64,000 nucleotides of DNA from Panax quinquefolius (GCA_020205615.1 CM035171.1:12738625-12802624); one strand, 5' to 3'. Positions 33,755-47,068 are shown, counted from the stretch's first letter. Numbers and translations are program-made. Notes: generated by a model not told the origin, from the sequence alone.

Positions 33755-35411
33755 TCACACATACATGACCGAATCAAGGTAAGCCCTTCTCTTCTTCCCT
33801 ACCAGTTTCCTTACAGATCCACCGGTTAATACATCGATGACGTGCCTTGGCGGTGGTACTAGAGCATTTTGGATGGATGGAACCATTTGAACCGTCTGAA
33901 CAGTACGGTTGATATTCTGCTGATCTTGTTGACCCTTCTCGGCCACGTACTGAACTAACAAACCTCCTTGAATCTTCTTCTCCACGAAATCCTTTAAATT
34001 GCAACACTCATTAGTGTCATGGCCAACGGCTTGATGATAGCCACAGTATTTACGAGAGTTGTCTTGTCCTGTCCTATAATTATCACGAGGTGGCTCGAAG
34101 AAAGGTTGGTTTCTGATCTGATCCAAAATCACCGACCTATCTGTGTTCAGTTTGGTGTAGACCTTATTAACCTTCGGGGCAGAAACAGGTGGACGACTGC
34201 TTCCTTGCCGCCATGAGTTATTGTACTTCTTCGAACCGCCCTCTGACCGATCATTATACCCCCCATTCTCCTCTGATCAACTTCGGCCTTGGGAACTTCT
34301 ATCTCCTTCAATTGGTCCGAAGAAGGATGCTTCAGGCTGTTCATAGCCTCTTCTATAACAATATAGCCTTCTGCCTTGTCAAAGGCTTCTGCCAGGTTTT
34401 TCGGATGGTGGAACATCAACTTCTTCACCAACTTCTCGGACTTCACCAAGTCTAGCCCGTTCTGGAAGAAACCTACAGCTTGGAGATCATTAAGGTCGGA
34501 CACCTGACCAACCGCTTCTCTGAACCACTTTACATACTGGCCTAAAGATTCATTTGGTGAACTATGGGATCATCTTTAAAGAACCCGTAGAAGCTTTCCC
34601 TTCTTCTAGTGCTCCCAAACGTCGTGTGAAACTTATCACAAAGCTCGGTCCAAGAGGATATCGAATCTGACGGTAAAGTCCCCATCCACTGTCTCGCATC
34701 TTTTCTCAGCTTTGTGACAAAAGTGTGGCACTTGGCAGCATCAGTGAAGTCATAATAGTCCATCAGCCGGTCGAACGCCTGACTATGGTCATAAGGATCT
34801 CCGGACCCATCGTAACTCTCCATACGAGGCAACTTTTTGGTGATATCTGCCTTCACCTTAAGAATATCTGAGGAAAAAGGGGATGCCTTCTTTCCCGGAG
34901 TGTCCTTCACCCGTTGGACCTCAGCCAGCTGCTTTCGGAGATCTTTCAACTCCTTTACCAGAAAATCAACACCTTAGGGTCGCGAGGAGACCTCTCTCTC
35001 CTGAACGACATTCGACCTCTGAGTGGATCGACCTTTTCCTGCCGATCCCATTGCCCTTGTAGGACTTCTTGATCTACTCTGACGTACAATTTTATCCTCA
35101 TAATAAGAATGGTCATGCTGGTACTCTCTTCTTCTGGTTTCTGGCACGATCTCCCTCGACCTGCTTCTTCGTCATCCGTCGTCACGATCTTTGAGAACCA
35201 ACGACCATCGCGTTTTCTTCGAGGCCACGGGAGTTCTGCTCTTGATTTCCTCCCACCTGAGAGAACGATCTCTGAACACGTATGCGAGAATGCTCCGACT
35301 CTTTACCCTCTCGCCGTGGCATCTCCTTATCTTTACTCGCTTTTCGGATCGAACACGGCTAGATGCTTCATCCTTAACTCCGCCACCAAGCATCTATTCT
35401 AGGCTATATCT
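33755..35411 (-). pseudogene. Tat gag, main part
   Basis: Minus strand. The retrotransposon gag domain is at 34542-34949 (YDGSGDPYDHSQAFDRLM, ARQWMGTLPSDSI, FKDDPIVHQMNL), continuing in another frame at 34147-34503. A degenerate knuckle CGYHQAVGHDTNEC lies at about 34010-34050. An Arg/Glu/Ser-rich charged region fills 34955-35393. Gag forms the particle. The N-terminal part lies 18.6 kb away at 54058-54384, cut off by the chromovirus block. Confidence 0.8.
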
Positions 35412-36625
35412 TCAGTAAGACCAAAATTTTTTTAAATAAAAAGGAATTTCCTTTATTTATTATTTTGAAATAGTAAGGGTTGATTTGATTAATGTGGATA
35501 GTTAAGGGTTAAATACGCAAATATTTCAAAATAAGCAAGTGGTTATAAAATATTCATTTTGTTTGGGAATATTCGTTTGGTCGTGGAATATTCGTATCGC
35601 TTGGAATATTCGAATGCGGCTTGGCAGATGATGTGTGGGCCCCATAACGGAAAGCGATTGGATGAAGAAAACGACAAATATAAGTTGGTTAAAAATAACG
35701 GCGTAGTTATTCTGTTATTAAGTAAGATCATTGGAATACCCGGTGGTTAAAATACGATGTCTACGGCGTGGTTGCCGCGATGGCACAAGGTATTGCAGCG
35801 ATTGATTGTTGAATTATTGATCCTTACGTAAGAAGGCACTACTCAATAATTTTTACAAAGAATTCTTGCTCAATATTTTATTTTATTGATTCAATAATTC
35901 TTTGCGTTGATATTTTATATTATTGTTGTTCAATAATTGTCAACGCATTATTATCTCCATTATCGGATCAATAATTCATATTATTTAAATAATATTATTA
36001 GATAGCATTATTGGCAATGTCTAGAAAGTTCACATCGAGGAGAGGTTTGGTCACCTAATTGCGCGCCAAGAAGGGAGAAATCCTTATCGAAAAGCCCTCT
36101 TTTCCCCGGGAACTACTGGTTGTCATAATTGTGATTACGTAATATTATTTGTGAATAATTAATTATTGATTCATATGATAAAGAAATATTTATTTTATAT
36201 AAATGATGGATTTATTTATGTGGTTATAAATGAAGAAATTATTGTTGAGGTGTTTTATCAAGATTTTACAGTTGGAGGTATTAAAAATTAAATCGGGGGT
36301 TTTGAGATATATTGCGGGGATTATAATTTTTAATCCACCAGATTGTAATAGTAATTTTTGGGTATGTTATACATACATAAGTTGAGTATATGTCCACAAA
36401 TTTTGAACCGTTAAAAATGCACGAATGATTTGTTATGAATTATAAGAGGTTCGATTAAAAATTAGGGTTATAATTGATTTTGGTGGAAAATTCTAGAATT
36501 GAGTGGGCCCCACTTGTGGTTGGTGAAGAAATGTGCTGAATTTTATTTCAAATGTGGTGGGTGGCAATAGTAGCGGTAAAGCCATCAGTAAAGCAGTCAA
36601 GTCTGCTTGGTAATTAACATTTTCC

Positions 36626-36633
36626 TATAAATA
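36626..36633 (+). promoter_or_regulatory. TATA box of LTR B
   Basis: TATAAATA followed by a CT-rich TTTCTCTCTTTCTCTCTC leader; expected transcription start about 36660. Confidence 0.75.
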
Positions 36634-37374
36634 GAAATTTAAGTTAGAATTGAAAATCACACCGAAACAAAGTTTTCTCTCTTTCTCTCTCTATATTATT
36701 GAGCGTATTTTGTGAGTATTTAGATACTTTGAGAGTTCTTTGTTCAAGACAAGTTTCATTCAAGATCACTTGAGCCTTTCCTTCCGAAATCTTGATTCTT
36801 TGAGGTAAGGGATATTATTTTTTTTCGTAATGATATTATTTTTTCATATCATTATGTTGAAATGTTGATCTGAAGTTTTATCAAATTTGGAACTTTTTCA
36901 TGCCTGAGTTACTATTCATGAGTTACTATTCACGAGTTACTTATTCATGAGTTACTATTCATGAGTTACTTATTCACGAGTACTATTCATGAAGCGTGAA
37001 GATGTTTTTGTGGAATTTCTATCTTTTGGTGTCGGATTTACTATTCATGTATACTGATCTTATTCACGATATCTGACCTTTATTCACATATACTGACACT
37101 ATTCACGATACTCTGACACTATTCACCAAAAAATAAAATTTCTTCTTTTGTCAAAAACATCTATTTTGGATACTAGCTTTGATTGTATCCATGTTTTGAT
37201 CATTCTTGAATTTTACACCACTGTGATTATTTTTGGGGTATTGTTGGACATGGATAAAACAAAGTACGAATCCTTAATCCTTAATCCTTGTCATTTTGTT
37301 TCACTTTGGATTCGTTCTTTAAAAATATTTTCATCATCCTCGGTCTTAAATGATGATATTATTGAATATCTTTG

Positions 37375-37600
37375 GCTTTGTAGTGCAAAAGATGAATGAT
37401 TTCAAGAATATCTTTGGCTCAGTAGTGCAAAGATGAATGATTTCTCAAGAATATCTTTGGCTGTAGTGCAGATGAACAAAGTTGAGATGAACATGATCGA
37501 TCGATTAATATCTTTGGCTTTGTAGTGCGAAGATGAGCAGTGTTAAAATGAACATGACCAACTGATGAATATCTATGGCACGTAGTGCAAAGATGAATAT
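37375..37600. repeat. Hairpin tandem repeats inside LTR B
   Basis: Five units of AATATCTTTGGCT..GTAGTGCAAAGATGA. The arms ATCTTTG and CAAAGAT of each unit are self-complementary with a short loop. Confidence 0.75.
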
Positions 37601-38142
37601 TTGATTCCGTATGTATATTGATTGTTATTACAGGAGGATAAAAGATGAGGCGATGAACTTTTAAATTCATACATAGAAGATAGTAGTTTGCATTCTCTAC
37701 TTAACTCTTCTAATGAATTATTATTTCATTGCGAATATTGATTGAAAATTTGTTGTCTATTGTATTCTATTAAATTTTTCCTGTTGAAGACTAACGATAA
37801 TTTGTTGTATATTATCTTAGTCATAATATTCTTTATCGAAAGCTAGTTGAGCTCACCCTTTTCCTTTTTGTTCCATTCTTCTCGAGGCGAGAATATAGCG
37901 AGTACTTAATCGGGTATGGAATGAAGGTTTTAGAAAGGATTGTTTAGTAGTCCTCACCATTTTGTAAAATAATGTATCAATAAATGTGATGAGGATTTAT
38001 GTGAGTATAAATATTGTCAGAAGATAATATTTGTATTTAAACTCACAGCTTTCTTGTTGTAATAATAAAGTTGTAGTTGTTTCGCACCATGTATTGACAA
38101 CTCGTAATGGGTGATGTATACCTATTTTGGGGGCGTCGCGGT

Positions 38143-38153
38143 TGGTATCGAGC
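38143..38153 (+). promoter_or_regulatory. Primer-binding site (initiator tRNA-Met type)
   Basis: TGGTATCGAGC follows the 5' LTR; the usual plant sequence is TGGTATCAGAGC. The missing CA/AG bases are missing in the equivalent sites of the minus-strand copies too. Confidence 0.7.
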
Positions 38154-38313
38154 TTAGGATATGATCTCCGGAGATCGGGGAATAGAACTAGGAGGGAGAG
38201 CGAGTAAATCCTTCACTAAGTGTGTCCTACCTAAGCTTATTTGTTAGTTGGTCGATATATAGGGATATTATGTGATATATTGATTTCCTTAATTAACCCT
38301 TGTTTTATGACAG

Positions 38314-39470
38314 ATGTTTGAGAATGTCGATTTGAGAATATTAACAATTGGAGTAAATGAGACCGTGGAGATGCTCTAGTTTTTACCAACGAGGAGAACG
38401 CGTAACAGTCGGCAATGTTCCTCCTGTGAACAACACCACTCGAGCGAGATGATGAACGAGGGATGTTTAGAAGCTTTTTGCGAGTTCATGCAAAAATCGA
38501 GACGAGGAGACTTCGTGTTCAAAATACTGAGGAGAAATGATAGCAATTCACGGGTTATTCTGACGGCGAGTTCAAAGAGTTGGGACCACCGAATTTAAGG
38601 GAAAGCCGATCCGATCACGGCGGAAACATGGGTCAAGCAAATTACCAAGATATTCGATGTCTTGGGATGCACGGAGAACAGAAGGTTCCATTCGCCACCT
38701 TTATGTTCCGCAAAGTGGCGAAGCAGACTACTGGTGAGAATCATGAAGCGTACCCATCCAAATTAAGACTCGGCATGTCTTGGGAGACGTTTGAGAGACT
38801 ATTTAATGACAAATACTTTCACGAAAGTGTTCGTCATATGAAGGAAGTGGAGTTCATCGATTAGAGCAAAACAACATGGCGGTGTCTCGATGCGAGGCAA
38901 AGTTTGCGAGTTATCCAGTTTGCACCTCATTTGGTGGAGAATGAGGAACGTATGACGCGATGTTTCTTAGAGGTTTGAAACCCGCATACGTCGATATCTC
39001 ATTTCTCATAAACTTTCTTTTTATTCGGATGTTGTAAACAGGGCTCAATTATTAGAAGCGAGATAACGAAGTACTACCAACTGAGGACCATAACCAGGAT
39101 CGTACGAGAGATAGCGATCAATGAATAATGATAACTGCGGAGAAAAGCAATGATTTTGACAGAAATGGTAACCACTCTGGTGGTAATCATGGTCATGAAA
39201 AATGAAGAAGCGAGTCGGGAGGAGATTTTAAAAGAGAGATTTAACAATGACTATGTGAAGGCGACAGTCTGCGTGAAGAATCGGTTCTAAGGGAGGAGAA
39301 CGACCACCGGTCCATTATATCTGCTACAAATGCGGAAAAGAGGACATATCGGTCAAACCGCCTAACAATTCAAGGTATGCTATAGTTGTGGAAAGGAAGG
39401 ACATATCGCTTTCAGATTATGCAGTATGAAACCTAGTTCAATGAGGGACGGTGACTCAAAAGATCATCCC
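38314..39470 (+). pseudogene. Chromovirus gag (plus-strand element)
   Basis: A frame fragment at 38580-38864 has CLGMHGEQKVPFATFMF and SWETFERLFNDKYF, a typical Ty3-gypsy capsid region. Two CCHC zinc knuckles follow: CYKCGKRGH (about 39330) and CYSCGKEGHIAF (about 39378-39413). Gag packages the element RNA. The frame is broken repeatedly by small indels, while amino-acid identity to the minus copies stays high. Confidence 0.75.
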
Positions 39471-39479
39471 GAAAAAGTC

Positions 39480-39870
39480 AAAGTCAACGATTCCGGGAAG
39501 AAGGCGTTTGTTGTGGACCGGTCATAATGCGAGAACCCAAACGAGGTGATCACGGGTAAGCTATTTATAAATTCTTGCGAAGTTTATACCTTACTTGATC
39601 TTTGGTGCTACCCATTCATTTATCTCTCCCGCTTGTGCTCAACGTTTAAACTTGACTCAGGAGAAATTAGACTTTGACTTATCTCATGGAAACTCAGTTA
39701 GGAGAAACTTTCATCACATCCACTGTTTATAAATCTTGTTTGATTCAAGTTGGCACCATTACCTTACACATTGACCTTATCTCTTTAAAGATACTTGCTT
39801 TTGATGTAATTTTAGGGATTGATTGGTTAACTACTCATCATGCCAAAATTGATTGTTTTTCGTAAGGTTG
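39480..39870 (+). pseudogene. Chromovirus protease (plus-strand element)
   Basis: Contains SCEVYTLLDL where the catalytic Asp motif is expected (about 39575-39610), then LETQLGETF-like sequence, LISLKILAFDVILGIDWL (39674-39865) and HHAKIDC. The D-T-G triad is destroyed by an indel at its CTGG bases; the other two protease copies in the window are broken at the same spot. Confidence 0.75.
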
Positions 39871-40139
39871 TTAGTTTTCATATTCCTAACCAACCCGCTG
39901 TTATGCAATTCAAGCAACTAAACCATTAAAATCAATCAACCGCATCATATCTAATCATAAAGCTATTCGTTTATTGAAAAAGCGGATGTCAAGCTTTCTT
40001 AGCCCATGTTATGGATTTGAATAAAGACACGTCAAATTTGAATAATATTCTGTTGTTATTGACTTTCCGACGTATTTCTGAAGAACTTCCGGTCTACCCC
40101 CGAACGTGAAGTTGAATTCTTTATTGATCTTGAACTCGG

Positions 40140-41400
40140 TACAAAGCCCATTTCTAAAACCCCATATCGAATGGCTCTATTGAACTTCAGAGTTAAAGGT
40201 CCAACTACGAGAATTGTTGGACATCGGTTTCATTCGCCTAGTACATCTCCTTGGGGTGCTCCTGTTTTTATTCGTAAAGAAAAAAGACGGGGAGTATGCG
40301 ACTTTATGTATTGACTATCGGGAATTGAACCATGTCACCATCAAGAATAGGTATCCTCTACCTCGTATTGATGACTTGTTTGACCAATTTGCAAGGGGCA
40401 CAATTCTTTTCAAAAATCGATCTTCGATTACGGATATCATCAAATTGAAGATTAGAATCGAGGATATTCCAAAGATCGCCTTGAGTAACTTCGGTATGGG
40501 CATTATGAATTCTTAGTCATGTCTTTCGGACTAACTAATGCTCTCTGCTGGCTTTCATGGATATGATGAACCGAGTATTCAAGGAATATTTGGATCGATT
40601 CGTTGTTGTCTTTATTGATGACATCCTTATATATTCCAAAAGTCGTGAAGATCATGAGCACCATTTGAAGTTTGGTACTCGAAAGGCTTCGTGAAAACCA
40701 ACTTTATGCCAAATTGAAGAAATGCGAGTTACGGCTTGAGGAAGTAGCATTTCTTGGGCATCAGTGTCAAAACATGGAGTATCTGCTGATCCGTGAAGAT
40801 TGAAGCAATACAAAGTTAGAGCAACCCAAGTCGGTGGATCAAGACGTAGCTTTTTGGGCTTAGTGGTTATTATCGGAGATTCGTGGAAGGGTTTTCTCGA
40901 ATCGCTACTCCATTAACTCATTAACTTGAAGGATACAAAATTCGTTTGGAGTGAAGAATGCGAGAAGAGTTTCCAAGAGCTTAAGAGGAGACTTATTTCT
41001 AAGACTGTTTCAACAATACCATCCGGTTCGGATGGATTTGTTATCTCAAAATGATGCTTCAGCAAAGGGTTAGGATGTGTTCTCATGCAACGTGGGAAAG
41101 TCATAGCCTATGCCTCGCGACAACTTAAAAAAGAGTATGAGAGGAATTATCCTACTCATGATCTAGAGTTAGCGGCCCGATGCGTTTTCAGCTTAAAGAT
41201 ATGGAGCCACTATCTATATGGGGAGAAAGTGGAGATATATTCGGACCATAAAAGCCTTAAATATTTCTTCACTCAAAAAGAACTCAACATGCAAAGAAAT
41301 GACGTTGGCTCGAACTATTGAAAGACTACGACCACACTATTCAATACCATCCCGGAAAAGTGAGCGTGGTAGGTGACGCGTTGAGTAGAAGATCATATCT
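40140..41400 (+). pseudogene. Chromovirus reverse transcriptase and RNase H (plus-strand element)
   Basis: RT motifs: [32 protein letters not shown] (40214-40420), [19 protein letters not shown] sequence across a frame shift, and [19 protein letters not shown] (about 40595-40650). The catalytic FIDD is intact. The RNase H part has [45 protein letters not shown] and [18 protein letters not shown] (41085-41400). The order RT-RNase H-INT is Ty3-gypsy. Several frame shifts break the ORF. Confidence 0.85.
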
Positions 41401-41539
41401 TGAACGCGAGTGCGATGATGTCAAGTATCGCGTAGAGCCAACTTTAATAGAAAAGTTAAGGTTGCTCAAGCCACCAATCTTGAAATCACGTATGAAGAAG
41501 AAAGTACAAGAAGGAGCTATTCCGGGCGAGAATTGATGA

Positions 41540-42560
41540 AGAAGGAATACTTGAGTCCACTCTGAGACTTTGTGTTCCTAACGACTACGATTTGAAGTAC
41601 AAGATTATGATGGAGGCACACAATACACCATTTGCAATCCATCCTCGAAGTACTAAAATGTATCGTGATCTTCGACATACATTTTGGTGGAATAATATGA
41701 AGAGAGAGATTGCAAAGTTTATCTCGATGTGTTTAACTTGCCAACGTGTAAAGGCGAGCATCTAGTACCTAAGGGTCCGTTGCAACCACTTGAGATTCCG
41801 GAATGGAAGTGGGAACACATTACCATGGATTTCACATTACGGGTCTTCCTACGGTTTCTCAAGGCATCAATGCTATTTGGGTTATTGTTGATAGATTAAC
41901 CAAGTCTGCTCATTTTTTTGCCGATCACGGAGACTTATTCACTTGAGCGTCTTGCTAGTATGTATACGTAAATGAGATTGTGAGGTTGCATGGCATGCTG
42001 TATCCATAGTTTCGGATCGTGACCCAAGATTCACTTCAAGATTTTGGGTTAGCTTGCAAAAAGCTATGGCACGCAGATTTACATTTAGTTGGCATACCAT
42101 CCCCAAACCAGACGGACAATCGAGAGGACTATTCAAACTCTTGAAGATTTATTAAGACTCATGTCCTAGACTTCAAGGGCGGTTGGGATAAGTATTTACC
42201 ATTGGTGGAATTCTCCTACAACAACAGTTATCGAGCAAGTATAAAGTGTGGCTCCATTCAAGCATTATATGGACGAAAATGTCGTTCTCCAATATGTTGG
42301 GATGAGGTGGGTGAAGCAACATTGTTGGGACCCGAAGTTAATACGTATGATGACTCGAAAAGATCCAAATAATTAACAACGTATACAAGCGGCTCAAGAT
42401 CGACAAAAGAGTTATGCGGATCTTCATCGAAAGGACGTGGAATTTAATGTAGGGATCATGTATTGTTGCGAGTTGCTCCATGGAAGGGAGTTACAAGATT
42501 TGGGAAGAGAGGAAAGCTCAATCCACGATTTATTGGTCCATTTCAAATTCTTGACCGAGT
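41540..42560 (+). pseudogene. Chromovirus integrase (plus-strand element)
   Basis: Zinc-binding HH-CC: HNTPFAIHP and MCLTCQRVK (about 41618-41752). Core: WVIVDRLTKSAHF-like sequence (41870-41925), SDRDPRF (42003-42030) and [20 protein letters not shown] sequence (42185-42230). The C-terminal part has KLNPRFIGPFQILDRVGNVA (about 42508-42570). Frame shifts are frequent. Confidence 0.8.
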
Positions 42561-42911
42561 AGGAAATGTAGCCTATAGACTTGCGTTACCTCAAGGTATA
42601 TGTCTCGTGTTCATAATGTGTTTCATATATCTGTACTTAAATAAATATGTGAAAGACCCGAACCACGTTATTGAGTTAGAACCCATTTGAGATAGCCAAG
42701 ACTTAACGTGTGAGGAGGTACCTATCAAGATCTTGGATAGGAAGGAGCATGTCCTACGCTAAGAAAGGTCATACCACAAGTTAAAGTTTTGTGGAGGAAT
42801 CATGCTTATAGAGAAATGACACGGGAATTGGAAGCGGAAATGAAAGCGAGGTATCCTCACCTTTTCGAAACACCAGTGTCGTCGTCGTCAATTTCGAGGA
42901 TCGAAATTTCA
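42561..42911 (+). pseudogene. Integrase C-terminus with chromodomain (plus-strand element)
   Basis: After YRLALP and a KYVKDPNHVIELEPI segment come ILDRKEHVLR (about 42732-42760), VKVLW-like sequence, and MKARYPHLFETPVSSS (42840-42890) before the polypurine tract. A chromodomain after the integrase defines chromoviruses; this arrangement and the long LTR fit the Tekay/Del clade. Chromodomains can steer insertion to methylated-histone chromatin. Confidence 0.7.
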
Positions 42912-42924
42912 TAAGGAGGGAGGT
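42912..42924 (+). promoter_or_regulatory. Polypurine tract (plus-strand element)
   Basis: ATAAGGAGGGAGGT directly precedes TGTAAGACCCC of LTR C. The mirrored tract ACCTCCCTCCTTAT is at 48287-48300. Confidence 0.8.
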
Positions 42925-44866
42925 TGTAAGACCCCAAATTTTTTTAAATAAAAGGAATTTCCTTTATTTATTATTTTGAAATAGTAAGGGTTGATTTGAT
43001 TAATGTGGATAGTTAAGGGTTAAATACGCAAATATTTCAAAATAAGCAAGTGGTTATAAAATATTCATTTTGTCTGGGAATATTCGTTTGGTCGTGGAAT
43101 ATTCAATCTTCGTCGAGAATATTAAATGCGACGACGCAGCGACCATGTGTGGGCCCCATAACTGAAGCGATTGGATGAAGAAAAAACGACAAATATAAGT
43201 TGGTTAAAAATAACGGCGTAGTAGTTATTACCGTTAAGACCGTTGGAATACCCGGTGGTTAAAATACGATGTCTACGCTGGTTGCACAAGAAGACACTAG
43301 ATTGCACAATATTGTTGAATTATTGATCCTTACGTGAAGGCACTTACTCAATAATTTTTACGGTGAGATTCTTCGCTCAATATTTTATTTTATTGATTCA
43401 ATAATTGCTGCGTTGATATTTTATATTATTGTTGTTCAATAATTGTCACCGCATTATTATCTCCATTATCGGATCAATAATTCATATTATTTAAATAATA
43501 TTATTAGATAGCATTATTGGCAATGTCTAGAAAGTTACATCGAGGAGAGGTTTGGTCACCTAATTGCATAGGCCAAAGAAGGAGAAAATCCTTATCGAAA
43601 AGCCCTCTTTCCTCACAGGAAGCGGCACTGGTTTGTCATAATTATGATTACAGAATATTATTTGTGAATAATTAATTATTGATTCATATGATAAAGAAAT
43701 ATTTATTTTATATAAATGATGGATTTATTTATGTGGTTATAAATGAAGAAATTATTGTTGAGGTGTTTTATCGGTATTTTACAGTTGGAGGTATTAAAAA
43801 TTAAATCGTGGGGTTTTGAGATATATTATGGGATTATAATTTTTAATCCGACCGTTGATTAATGGTAATTTTTGGGTATGTTATACATACATAAGTTGAG
43901 TATATGTCCACAAATTTTGAACCGTTAAAAATGCACGAATGATTTGTTATGAATTTTAAGAGGTGTCGATTCTTAAATTAGGGTTATAATTGATTTTGGT
44001 GGAAAATTCTAGAATTGAGTGGGCCCCACTTGTGGTTGGTGAAGAAATGTGCTGAATTTTATTTCAAATGTGGTGGGTGGCAATAGTAGCGAGTAAAAAG
44101 CCATCGTGTGGCAGTCAAGTCCGCTTGGTACGGCTAACATTTTCCTATAAATAGAGGCTAAGTTAGAATTGAAAATCACACCAAAACAAAGTTTTCTCTT
44201 TCTCTCTCTATTATTGAGCGTATTTTGTGAGTATTTAGATACTTTGAGAGTTCTTTGTTCAAGATAAGTTTCATTCAAAGATCACTTCCGACCTTTCCTT
44301 CAAATCTTCGATTCTTTGAGGTAAAGGGATATTATTTTTTTTCGTAATGATATTATTTCTTCAATATCATTATGTTGAAATGTTGATCTGAAGTTTTATC
44401 AAATTTGGAACTTTTTCATATCGGGTTACTATTCATGAGTTCTTATTCACGAGTTCTTATTCATGAGTTACTATTCACGAGTTACTTATTCACGAGTACT
44501 ATTCATGAAGCGTGAAGATGTTTTTTGTGGAATTTCTATCTTTTGGTGTCGGATTTACTATTCATGATACTGGTCTTATTCACGTGATATGGCCTTTATT
44601 CACGTATCGACACTATTCACGATATCTGACACTATTCACCAAAAATAAAATTTCTTCTTTTTTGTCCAAAACATCTATTTTGGATACTAGCTTTGATTGT
44701 ATCCATGTTTTGATCATTCTTGAATTTTACACCACTTTGTGATTATTTTTGGGGTATTGTTGGACATGGATAAAACAAAGTACTAATCCTTAATCCTTAA
44801 TCCTTGTCATTTTGTTTCAATTGGATTCGTTCTTTAAAAATATTTTTCATCATCCTCATCCTCCGC
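42925..44866 (+). repeat. Chromovirus LTR C (3' LTR, truncated)
   Basis: TGTAAGACCCCAAATTTTTTT start, colinear with LTR B for 1.94 kb. It breaks off in ATATTTTTCATCATCCTC, where LTR B continues with GGTCTTAAATGATG. The last ~0.8 kb of the LTR is missing. The sequence then switches to inverted gag. Confidence 0.85.
44146..44153 (+). promoter_or_regulatory. TATA box of LTR C
   Basis: TATAAATA in the same context as in LTR B. Confidence 0.7.
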
Positions 44867-45609
44867 GAACTTTGCCTCGTCTTTGGGACACCGTCATGTT
44901 ATTCTACTCCAATCTAATAAACTCCACTTCCTTTATATTTAATACTTTCGAAAGTACTTATCATTGAATCTGCTTCAAACGTCTCCCATGACATCTTTGA
45001 GTGCGGTGAATGGAGTGCGCTTCACGATTCCCACCAATGTCTGCCTCACCACTTTAACATAAAAGTAGCGAATGGAACTTTCGTTCTTTCGCATCCCAAG
45101 ACATCGAATATCTTGGTAATTTTCTTGACCCATGTTTCCGCCATGATCGGATCTCGCTTTCCCAATTCGGTGGTCCCAACTCTTTGAGGCTATTGGTCAT
45201 TTGCCACCCGTGAATTCTTATCATCTCCTCCTCGTATTTTGAACACGAGTCTCCTCGTATGATTTTTGCATGAGCTGCAAAACTTCTAAACATCCCTCGT
45301 TCATCATCTCGCCAAAGTGTTATTCACGGAGGTACATTGTCACTGCTTGTTGCTTCTCCTCGTTGTTAAGTCTGAGACATCTCCACGGTCTCATTTATAC
45401 CACTATTAATATTCTCGATTAGACATTTTCAATTCTTGTCCATAAAACAAGGGTTAATTAAGGAAATCAATCACATAATATCCTATATATCTTGACCAAC
45501 TAACAAATAAGCTTAGGTAGGACACACTAGCAAAGGATTTACTCGCCTCCCTCCTAGTTTCTATTCCCGATCTCCGCCAGAGATCGTATCCTAAGCTCGA
45601 TACCAACCG
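44867..45609 (-). pseudogene. Partial gag and leader, inverted (tail of minus-strand chain)
   Basis: Reading away from LTR D on the minus strand: primer-binding-site-like GGTATCGAGC, an untranslated leader, then gag N-terminal sequence (SCSKYEEEMIRIHG, KELGPPNW; 45054-45293). It stops at 44867 in the middle of gag. It is colinear with 50625-51384. Confidence 0.75.
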
Positions 45610-46149
45610 TGATTTACCCCAAAATAGGTCCATTCCATCCAACCCATTCTCGAAATGCCAAATACATGGTACGTAAAACAACTACAACTTTATTATCACA
45701 ACAATAAAGCGTGAGTTTAAATACAAATATTATCTTCTAGACAATATTTATACTCAAATAAATCCTCATCACATTTATTGATACATTATTTTACAATAAT
45801 GGTGAGGACTACTAAACAACTCTCTCTAGAACCTTCATTCCATACCCCACTAGTACTCGCTACATTCTCGCCTCCCGAGAAGAAAAATGGAACAACAAGG
45901 AAAAGGGTGAGCTCAACTAGCCCAAGAAAGAATGTTATGACTAAGATAATATACAACAAATTATCGTTAGTCTCCAACAGGAAAAATCGATAGAATACAA
46001 TAGACAACAAGTTTCGGATCAATATTCGCAATGAAATAATAATTCATAGAAGAGTTACGTAGAGAATGAAATCTACTATAATCTATGAATTTAACAATCC
46101 ATCATCAATATTTTATCCTCAGTAACATCAATCAATATTCATCTCAAAT

Positions 46150-46345
46150 CAAATATTCATCTTTGCACTGAAAGAAAGATATTCATCAATCGGTCATGTT
46201 CATCTCAACACTGCTCATCTTTGCACTAAAGGCCAAAGATATTCATCGATCGATCATGTTCATTTAAACACCGCTCATCTTTTACTACAAAGCAAAGATA
46301 TTCTTCGAGAAATCATTCATCTTTGACTACAGCCAAAGATATTCA
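46150..46345. repeat. Hairpin tandem repeats inside LTR D
   Basis: Four units of CATCTTTGCACTA..GGCCAAAGATATTCATC, with more sequence damage than in LTR E. Confidence 0.7.
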
Positions 46346-47060
46346 ATAATATCATCATTTAAGACCGAGGATGATGAAAATATTTTTAAAGAAACGAATC
46401 CAAAGGAAACAAAATGACAAGGATTAAGGATTCATACTTGGTTTTATCCACGTCCAAAAATACCTCAAAAATAATTACAGTGGTGTAAAATTCAAGAATG
46501 ATCAAAACATGGATACAATCAAAGCTAGTATCCAAAATAGATATTTTAGATTTAAAAGAAAAATTTTCATTTTTTTGAATAAATCTTGAGTATTAAGTGA
46601 ATAAAGGTCAGATATCGTGAATAAGGCCATCGTACGTGAATAGTAACTTCGACACCAAAAGATGAAATTCCACAAAAAAAACATCTTCACGCTTCACTTA
46701 ATAGTACTTTCGTGAATAAGTAACTCGTGAATAAGTAACTCATGAATAGTAACTCGTGAATAAGAACTCATGAATAAGTAACCTCAGACGAAAAAGTTCC
46801 AAATTTGATAAAAAGTTCCAACCAATATTTCAAAGATAATGATATTGAAGAAATAATATCATCCGAGAAGAAAATAATCCGCACCTCGAAAGAGAAGATT
46901 TCTAGTTGAAACCTATGGATATAGTCTTTGAAGGGAACTTGCACCGTCTAACAATACTCAAAGTATACTCAAAATACTCACAAGAATACGCTCGATAATA
47001 TAGAGAGAAAAAGAGAGAAAACTTGTTTCTGGTGTGATTTTCAATTCTAACTTAGCCCTC

Positions 47061-47068
47061 TATTTATA
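47061..47068 (-). promoter_or_regulatory. TATA box of LTR D
   Basis: TATAAATA on the minus strand, CT-rich leader downstream. Confidence 0.7.

Larger units (their letters stand above)
35414..38138 (+). repeat. Chromovirus LTR B (5' LTR of plus-strand element)
   Basis: It begins (CAG)TAAGACCAAAATTTTT, a damaged TGTAAGACCCCAAA start, and ends CCTATTTTGGGGGCGTC. About 2.7 kb; closely matches LTR C. It contains repeated TTATTCATGAG/TTACTATTCACGAG units (about 36896-36985) and hairpin repeats (37375-37600). Confidence 0.85.

Noticed and set aside
37375..37600. CRISPR-like array of short repeats
   Set aside because: Repeats are imperfect, units include their own hairpins, no unique equal-length spacers, and the array is copied in every LTR of a retrotransposon in a plant genome.
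45778..46031. Overlapping ORFs on both strands (71 and 81 codons)
   Set aside because: They lie in the 3' part of LTR D and recur with breaks in the other LTRs; no domain.
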